Shown piece after piece: positions 6,901 through 10,921 of a stretch of DNA of 10,921 nt; within the stretch, counting starts at the first letter, position 1, and every line of letters begins with the position of its first letter. The notes under the pieces were generated by a model. It was not told the DNA's origin. It saw nothing but the letters and a program-made list of their open reading frames with translations, and searched no databases. The translations under genes were made by a program, and so were the position numbers. Source of the stretch: Bacteroidota bacterium (GTDB lineage Bacteria; Bacteroidota; Ignavibacteria; Kryptoniales; JAKASW01); the NCBI GenBank assembly GCA_021789755.1, contig JAJYJD010000108.1:1-10921 (forward strand), in the 5' to 3' direction.

Positions 6901-7644
6901 TTAGCCGATCATTCCCTGAAACGTTCTGCCGTTGCGGTAGCAGGCTTCGTTATTGAAGATGACGTAAGTATCTTTCACCCCTTGCGGTAGCGAAGCGATC
7001 TTCTCGCACAACTGCCGCAGCTCCTGATCCGAGAAATTGTAACGGTACATCGTGGGCTCTCCGAACCCATGCAGCCTGAGATAGGCACTGCCCGGCTTAC
7101 CGAAGACAAGCGGTTCATTCCTGAAAGGATCCACACAGTGTACCAGACCGGTCTCTGTGCATGCCCTCTCGATGAGTCGTGGATCATCGTACCATGTTCC
7201 TCTCGGTTCCCAGACCGCCGTTATTTGGGACATGTCTATGCTGCTGAAGAAACGCCGCATGTTCTCCATGTTGCCGGGGGTTGGTTTGAAGCTTGCGGGT
7301 GTCTGGAAGAGTATATACCGGGCATTCGGTGCGGAACACATGTCTCGAATGATCCCGAAGGCGTCAAGCGACTGATTCTTCTGAAAGCGGTGGAGATGGG
7401 TGATCCCTTTGAATGACTTGACTGTAAACTGGAAATCCGGTTTGACCGCGTCCACTTCTTTTCGTCATTTCTCGGACGTAGTCAGGCCGGGAAGTCTGTG
7501 GAAAGTGGAGTTGATCTCCACGGCGTCGACGAATGCCGCATGAGCCTGAAGTTTTGACGATTACTCGCCGCCAGGTTCATCTGCGAAATCCCGCTCGCTC
7601 AGGTAACTCCAGCCGCAGCAGCCCGTGTGAATCTTCGCCGGCAA
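6901..7644 (-). pseudogene. DUF72 (YecE-like) family gene broken by two in-frame stops
   Basis: One minus-strand frame carries a full-length DUF72 protein (~247 codons) from a probable TTG start at 7644, with CAGGAA 9 nt upstream, to the TAA at 6901. The N-terminus reads KIHTGCCGWSYL, then come QAHAAFVDAVEINSTFHRLP, DFQFTVKSFKGITH, VWEPRGTWYD, GSAYLRLHGFGE and YVIFNNEACYRNGR, all recognisable family blocks of this TIM-barrel-like fold. Two codons interrupt it: TAA at 7561-7563, and TGA at 7465-7467 exactly where the family has Trp (SEK-W-RKEV). No frameshift is needed. The longest uninterrupted piece could start at a GTG (7455) but lacks the N-terminal quarter of the fold. Other genes here end in TAA or TGA, so wholesale recoding is unlikely. 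Sequencing error at both positions cannot be excluded. The family's biochemical function is poorly known. Confidence 0.8.
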
Positions 7645-7672
7645 TTTTCGTGTTTCCTGAAGCGTATAAAGC

Positions 7673-7711
7673 AGGAGTCACGGGAGGAGCACCGCTTCCT
7701 CCGTGACTCCT
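7673..7711 (-). terminator. Strong hairpin after the DUF2914 gene, probable terminator
   Basis: AGGAGTCACGG (7673-7683) pairs perfectly with CCGTGACTCCT (7701-7711). Beyond a single bulged G the stem extends five more pairs to a 6-nt loop. It lies 81 bp past the DUF2914 stop and about 28 bp before the broken DUF72 start. On the minus strand only GCTTTATA follows, a poor U-tract. It could therefore be a weak terminator or an attenuator in the DUF72 leader. Confidence 0.5.
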
Positions 7712-7791
7712 CAAACTCCATTTTTCCGGATAATGAACGGCTCATCGCTGCCTTCGATGGCTTTGAGCCAGCAGCTATCAGCCTGGAACCG

Positions 7792-8196
7792 CTACTTCAC
7801 CGTGAACGTGACTTCCTTCAGAACATCACCCGATTGAGTGGACACGGTGACAGTCCATTCTCCTGCGGCGCTCATTGTCTTGTATGCCCACGTGCGCCAG
7901 GAATTGCTGCCGATAAGTACCGTAGTGCTGTAAGTCAGATCCGCGTGTTTCCACGTGATCATAATCGAGTCGCCCGACGCGCCCGTCACTCTCATCCACG
8001 CATAGACTTTTTCGTTGAGCGAAAATGTGGAGTCCTCTCCGGTAATTTCCCTGTCCTGCACGGCCGTGCCAAGCTTCAGCTGCGCTACTTCTGGTTTTGC
8101 CTCCGCTTTCGGTTTCATCTCCTGAGCCTTGACCGCGGCAGACAAAAGGAGAACAACGCTGACGAGAGCCGCTGAAATTGATAGGACCTTCTTCAT
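7792..8196 (-). CDS. Secreted DUF2914 domain protein
   Basis: 134 residues. The ATG at 8196 follows AAAGGAG with 9-nt spacing. The N-terminus is a signal peptide (MKKV, then a hydrophobic core of Ala, Val and Leu) with probable cleavage at VKA|QE around residue 24. A short Lys/Glu/Pro/Ala-rich linker (EMKPKAEAKPE) leads to a single DUF2914 domain over about residues 39-134. Its family features are visible: KLGTAVQDRE, then KVYAWMRVTG, an ITWKH strand, the SNSWRTWAYK block and a closing GEWTVTVSTQSGDVL.EVTFTV. DUF2914 is a small all-beta domain found in exported or membrane-bound proteins; its function is unknown. The product is expected in the periplasm or outside. A hairpin follows the gene and no partner gene is evident. 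Confidence 0.78.
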   Translation of the reverse strand: MKKVLSISAALVSVVLLLSAAVKAQEMKPKAEAKPEVAQLKLGTAVQDREITGEDSTFSLNEKVYAWMRVTGASGDSIMITWKHADLTYSTTVLIGSNSWRTWAYKTMSAAGEWTVTVSTQSGDVLKEVTFTVK

Positions 8197-8232
8197 GGTA
8201 GAATGCTCCTTTCTTTTATGTTACGATATCCG

Positions 8233-8253
8233 CGGGGGTTTCCACTCCCCCCG
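8233..8253. other. GC-rich hairpin between pirin and DUF2914 genes
   Basis: CGGGGG (8233-8238) and CCCCCG (8248-8253) form a 6-bp stem with a 9-nt loop. No T-run follows on either strand. It lies 37 bp upstream of the DUF2914 start, so it may be structure in that gene's leader or a remnant terminator for pirin, which has no other candidate. Confidence 0.3.
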
Positions 8254-8353
8254 TTGGTCAGATGTTAAACAATCCGCACTTAAATCTCAACCTGATCCGT
8301 TGCGTTACGTCCCGAGTTCTTATTTCTGATTTCCAGTTTCCTGCCTCTATATT

Positions 8354-9268
8354 TCACGCCTTGTGTTCTTTGACGAACGTCCCCTTTTCGAGCTCCTCGA
8401 ACGCCGTGCGCAACTCTCCCTCGTGGTTCATCACGATCGGACCGTACCAGGCAATCGGCTCGCCGATCGGCTTCCCCGAGAAAAGAAGAAATCTTACCGG
8501 CTCATCGGCTGTGCTCACTTCCACGGCCTCTCCGTCGTCGAACAGCAGAAGGCTCTCGTTGTCTATGATCTGATTGCTGACCGATGTCGAGCCGTTCGAT
8601 CCTTCGACTTCGTATGAGAACAAATCTTTCTCGCGTGTGAAATATCCCTTCCCGTCGATGACGTACGCGATAACCTTGTGGCCTTTAGTCGTCGGGAGGT
8701 CGAACTTCGCGTTTGCCGGGAGAGTGACGTCAAGGTATTGCGGAGTAATCACGATGTCGGTCACCGGGCCTTTGACGCCTTCGACTTCGCCGGCGACGAC
8801 CTTTATCTTCGTGCCGTTTTCTCTCGTTACGACCGGGAACGCGCCGCTCTTCACTTCCTGGTATCGCGGATCCATCATCTTATGTGACTTCGGGAGATTT
8901 GCCCAGAGCTGGAATCCATACATCCCGCCGCTGTTGTCTCCCTTCGGCATTTCCTGGTGTATGATCCCGCTGCCTGCAGTCATCCACTGCACGTCGCCTG
9001 CGTTTATCACGCCCTTGTTTCCCATGCTGTCTCCGTGTTCGACGTCGCCCTTGAGCACATAGGTGATCGTCTCGATTCCCCTGTGCGGGTGCCAGGGAAA
9101 GCCTTTCAGATAGTGCTCGGGATTGTTCGACCTGAAATCATCGAGTAAGAGAAAGGGGTCGAACATCTTCACTTCATGAAAGCCAAAGGCGCGTTTCAGG
9201 TGTACACCGGCGCCTTCAAGCGTCGCCCTGCTCTTGAAGACCTTCTTTATCTTTCTATATTCAGTCAT
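8354..9268 (-). CDS. Pirin family protein (bicupin)
   Basis: 304 residues, close to the usual length of bacterial pirins. The ATG at 9268 follows GAGGAG with 6-nt spacing. The N-terminal cupin carries the family core: DPFLLLDDF (37-45), then FPWHPHRGIETITYVLKG with metal ligands H60 and H62, and GSGIIHQEMP with ligands H104 and E106, so the Fe-binding set is complete. The pattern GFQLWANLP..KM..P.YQ (118-137) is also standard. The C-terminal cupin (about 175-290) includes the RFLLFSGKPIGEPIAWYGPIVMN signature. Pirins bind iron; some have quercetin 2,3-dioxygenase activity, others act as redox-sensing regulatory partners. Which applies here cannot be decided. No signal peptide, so cytoplasmic. 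It is the only gene in the window whose stop is TGA. The leader contains an inverted repeat covering the ribosome binding site. Confidence 0.92.
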   Translation of the reverse strand: MTEYRKIKKVFKSRATLEGAGVHLKRAFGFHEVKMFDPFLLLDDFRSNNPEHYLKGFPWHPHRGIETITYVLKGDVEHGDSMGNKGVINAGDVQWMTAGSGIIHQEMPKGDNSGGMYGFQLWANLPKSHKMMDPRYQEVKSGAFPVVTRENGTKIKVVAGEVEGVKGPVTDIVITPQYLDVTLPANAKFDLPTTKGHKVIAYVIDGKGYFTREKDLFSYEVEGSNGSTSVSNQIIDNESLLLFDDGEAVEVSTADEPVRFLLFSGKPIGEPIAWYGPIVMNHEGELRTAFEELEKGTFVKEHKA

Positions 9269-9273
9269 TGTTA

Positions 9274-9339
9274 TCTCCTCTCTGCGCGGGTTTGATGCTG
9301 CTCGGCAGGTTGGGATTCACAAGGTTAACAGAGAGGAGA
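9274..9339 (-). promoter_or_regulatory. Inverted repeat masking the pirin ribosome binding site
   Basis: TCTCCTCTCTG (9274-9284, plus strand) and CAGAGAGGAGA (9329-9339) are perfect 11-bp complements separated by 44 bp. On the minus-strand transcript the proximal arm contains the GAGGAG that serves the pirin ATG, and the distal arm is an anti-Shine-Dalgarno copy. If transcription starts upstream of 9339, pairing would hide the ribosome binding site. No promoter was located, so whether both arms are transcribed together is unknown. Confidence 0.35.
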
Positions 9340-9349
9340 AGGGGAGTGG

Positions 9350-9363
9350 TTCCCGGCCGGGAA
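9350..9363. promoter_or_regulatory. Perfect 14-bp palindrome upstream of pirin
   Basis: TTCCCGGCCGGGAA is an uninterrupted palindrome 82 bp upstream of the pirin start, in the DinB-pirin gap. It could be a dimeric repressor operator. GC-rich palindromes also arise by chance and no second copy was seen in the window. Confidence 0.3.
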
Positions 9364-9524
9364 GATGGGCATGGCGCTGAGTCGAGCCGGCAATATGGGA
9401 GCATGGAAAACACGGAAAGGAGCGCCGACTTTCACGGATCAGTTGATGAATAATTCGGGCCGTGATGATCGCGTCCGCTTCCGCGGTAGCAGCGTTCTGT
9501 TCTCTTTCCGACCTCTCTTAGTGC

Positions 9525-10016
9525 CTATCTTTCGTCCGCAGTCGGTCCGAAAGTCGGAGGTACGGGCACATCAAGGAGCCGGAGATAAACTGTGAGCTGT
9601 CCGCGGTGGTGGATGATGTGGTCGAGCGAGCGGCGGATGACAGCGGCCCTCGACATTTCATACATCACCTGGTCGCCCCTTCTGGCTTTCCAGATTACCT
9701 CCATGTCTTTGTCCGACGCCTTGCCGAGCGCCTCGACCGCCTTTGCAAGCGACTTATCGAATGTGTCGAGTATTTCCGCCGTGGTGTTCGGGAAAACCGG
9801 TTTAAAAGGCGCTGCCGCGAAATCGAACCCCGTCGTTTCAAGGGCCCTTACTATCGAGTTTGGGAGCTCGGCCACGTGCATGCCGAGTCTTCCGATCGGA
9901 GTCGACTTTTCGTGGGGCTTCCACGTGAGTTTGTCGTTCGGGATTCGTTCGATAATCTTTTTTGTGTTTGCAGCCTGCTGCTGCAGCTCGGCGCTTAATT
10001 GCTTTGCTATGGTCAT
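9525..10016 (-). CDS. DinB family protein (putative metal-dependent)
   Basis: 163 residues from the ATG at 10016, which has AAAGGA 9 nt upstream. A TTG three codons earlier abuts that site and is rejected as the start. The protein shows the DinB/YfiT-like four-helix-bundle pattern: an N-terminal helix (AKQLSAELQQQAANTKKIIERIP), then LTWKPHEKSTPIGRLGMHVAELP with H47, and a late helix SLDHIIHHRGQLTVYLRLLDVPVP with H133 and H137 in an HxxxH arrangement. These three histidines are the usual metal triad of the fold. Family members include thiol-dependent transferases and damage-inducible proteins of unknown activity; the substrate here cannot be named. It ends with a TAG, 256 bp before the pirin start, on the same strand. 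No clear terminator follows, so read-through into pirin is possible. Confidence 0.85.
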   Translation of the reverse strand: MTIAKQLSAELQQQAANTKKIIERIPNDKLTWKPHEKSTPIGRLGMHVAELPNSIVRALETTGFDFAAAPFKPVFPNTTAEILDTFDKSLAKAVEALGKASDKDMEVIWKARRGDQVMYEMSRAAVIRRSLDHIIHHRGQLTVYLRLLDVPVPPTFGPTADER

Positions 10017-10417
10017 GATTTCCAATCCTTTCTGGACCTTTCAAATTTGTCGGAACTTGTTCAATCGCATGTATATTCAATGGATGTTTTCTCGCAACAC
10101 AAGAATGAAGAGCACAATATTCTTGCGTGAAATTAAATGAGGAATTCGGTTAAATCAATTGCGCGATCCATGATTAAGCTGGCTCCACGGGCCCGGCATT
10201 ATTCTGCATCGGGATTCCTGTAAACAGTCCCGCGGCTGAAGGGGCGGGGTGGGTGAAATGAGAAGGACAACCGTCGAGGTAAGTCCCGCAGGCACGCGCT
10301 GTCTGCATCCCCATTTCGTCGGGCGTGAATTAGAGCCGGTCACGCCGCGTCAAACACGCCGAACCACTCGATGCGGCGCCGATGTTTCCCGAACCCGTCA
10401 GGTTTTTCTATTCGAAG
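10017..10417. other. Intergenic region between the flippase-like gene and dinB-like gene
   Basis: About 400 bp with no convincing gene. A possible minus-strand promoter for the DinB gene lies at 10070-10097. An imperfect inverted repeat overlaps just upstream of it (CAAGAAT at 10100-10106, ATTCTTG at 10119-10125). No terminator with a stem and U-tract was found behind the flippase-like gene, and the rest is unremarkable. Confidence 0.4.
10070..10097 (-). promoter_or_regulatory. Possible promoter of the DinB gene
   Basis: On the minus strand TTGCGA (10097-10092) and TATACA (10075-10070) stand 16 bp apart, about 54 bp before the DinB ATG. Each hexamer matches the sigma-70 consensus only partly. 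Promoters in this group of bacteria may follow a different consensus, so this is tentative. Confidence 0.25.
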
Positions 10418-10921
10418 TTATAAGGGCCGAACAGTGGGGAGCGAGCCGCCATCTACGTCTTTTCGTCTTCCTGAAATCAGTATTGCTGAATATCCTAGAG
10501 CTATCCAGATAATCTCCTGAGATCGCTTGATGGCAATAAACGCTAGCGCGACCGCTGCCGGATCGGCCACCCCGAAGCCGGCAATCAGGGACACATAGGC
10601 GGCTTCCGCCGCACCGAACGCAGACGGTATGAAGAAGAACACGATTCGAAGAAGAGAAACGGTTCCTTCCATGAGGAGCCCCTGGCCGACCGAGACGTCC
10701 TGACCGAGGATTCTCAGGATGAGGTACGACTCGAACCCCAGCAGGACCCAACCGGCGACAAACGACGCCAGGGAAGCGAGCACCGCAAGTCGATCCCGGC
10801 GGGCGAAATGAAGAATCGTCGCGTCGATCCGGGTCACGCTCGACTCGATGCGCGAGAGAAAACGCCTCCACCGGTCCCACGCAATTCGTTTAAGCAGCGA
10901 CACAAGCTGTGTAATGCGTGT
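10418..10921 (-). CDS. Flippase-like / LPG synthase TM-domain protein, C-terminal half (partial)
   Basis: The frame is open to the right edge and ends at TAA (10418), giving 167 residues; family members are usually about 300-340 long, so this is the C-terminal half. At least three hydrophobic stretches are seen: LAVLASLASFVAGWVLLGFESYL, a central LLRIVFFFIPSAFGAAEAAYVSLI segment, and AVALAFIAIKRSQEIIWIALGYSAILI. The IPSAFGAAEAAY turn and the late KRSQEIIWIALGY helix are characteristic of the lysylphosphatidylglycerol synthase TM region/HpnL-like superfamily. Members of this superfamily are integral inner-membrane proteins, some linked to lipid or hopanoid transport. The substrate is unknown here. 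The tail (GRRKDVDGGSLPTVRPL) is polar. A GTG at 10903 could serve as an internal start, but the coding pattern continues upstream. Confidence 0.78.
   Translation of the reverse strand, partial: TRITQLVSLLKRIAWDRWRRFLSRIESSVTRIDATILHFARRDRLAVLASLASFVAGWVLLGFESYLILRILGQDVSVGQGLLMEGTVSLLRIVFFFIPSAFGAAEAAYVSLIAGFGVADPAAVALAFIAIKRSQEIIWIALGYSAILISGRRKDVDGGSLPTVRPL

Noticed and set aside
7465..7467. TGA read as tryptophan (alternative genetic code)
   Set aside because: The pirin gene ends properly at TGA, and the same DUF72 frame is also interrupted by a TAA, so a code change would not rescue it.
7627..8175. Plus-strand open frame of 182 codons opposite the DUF2914 gene
   Set aside because: The minus strand has a signal peptide, ribosome binding site and recognisable domain; the plus frame has none of these and is rich in Arg and Phe as shadow frames often are.
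9592..10140. Plus-strand open frame of 182 codons opposite the DinB gene
   Set aside because: It is antisense to a well-supported DinB protein and shows no family features.
10384..10417. Possible terminator behind the flippase-like gene around AACC...GGTT near 10395-10405
   Set aside because: The stem is only about four base pairs and the T-run lies on the wrong strand for that gene.

Overview
The window looks like a chromosomal segment from a bacterium of the Bacteroidota/Chlorobiota/Ignavibacteriota (FCB) group. The evidence is two large secreted proteins with type IX secretion (T9SS) type A C-terminal sorting domains of the NYPNPFNP...KVYDILGRQV...SGVYFYR...KMVLMK kind, plus the end of a TonB-type outer-membrane receptor. 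The sorting-domain wording and a small CxxC DUF1858 protein recall Ignavibacteria or Kryptonia-like lineages. This is inference from sequence style; no search was run.

Layout. At 2-223 (+) is the C-terminal end of a TonB-dependent receptor. It converges, across a perfect 11-bp terminator hairpin, on two tandem minus-strand paralogues (301-2925 and 3520-6132). Each paralogue has a signal peptide, a shared ~60-residue N-terminal module, fourteen ~48-residue beta-propeller-type repeats and a T9SS sorting domain. From 6673 comes a short plus-strand DUF1858 gene. It converges on a minus-strand series: a DUF72 (YecE-like) gene broken by two in-frame stops (6901-7644), a secreted DUF2914 protein (7792-8196), a pirin (8354-9268), a DinB-family protein (9525-10016), and the C-terminal half of a flippase-like (LPG synthase TM / HpnL-type) membrane protein that runs off the right edge (10418-10921).

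The most interesting signal is in the paralogue pair. In both proteins repeat i resembles repeat i+7 in motif and in length, so the 14 repeats read as a seven-blade unit duplicated to 2x7. The natural model is two seven-bladed propellers in series. The pair also shares 3' terminator hairpins, long identical stretches in the sorting-domain DNA, and three landmarks in the same order upstream. One landmark is an ATGAC-N4-GTCACA element resembling a CRP/FNR-family site. The duplicated unit therefore seems to have been a whole transcription unit, including its regulatory region. The proteins are likely exported by the Sec pathway and then attached to or released from the cell surface by T9SS; their ligand cannot be read from sequence.

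The right half is ordinary single-gene units with wide spacing. Its notable points are the freshly broken DUF72 gene, an inverted repeat that could mask the pirin ribosome binding site, and a perfect 14-bp palindrome upstream of pirin. I see no tRNA, rRNA, CRISPR array, insertion sequence or phage gene.
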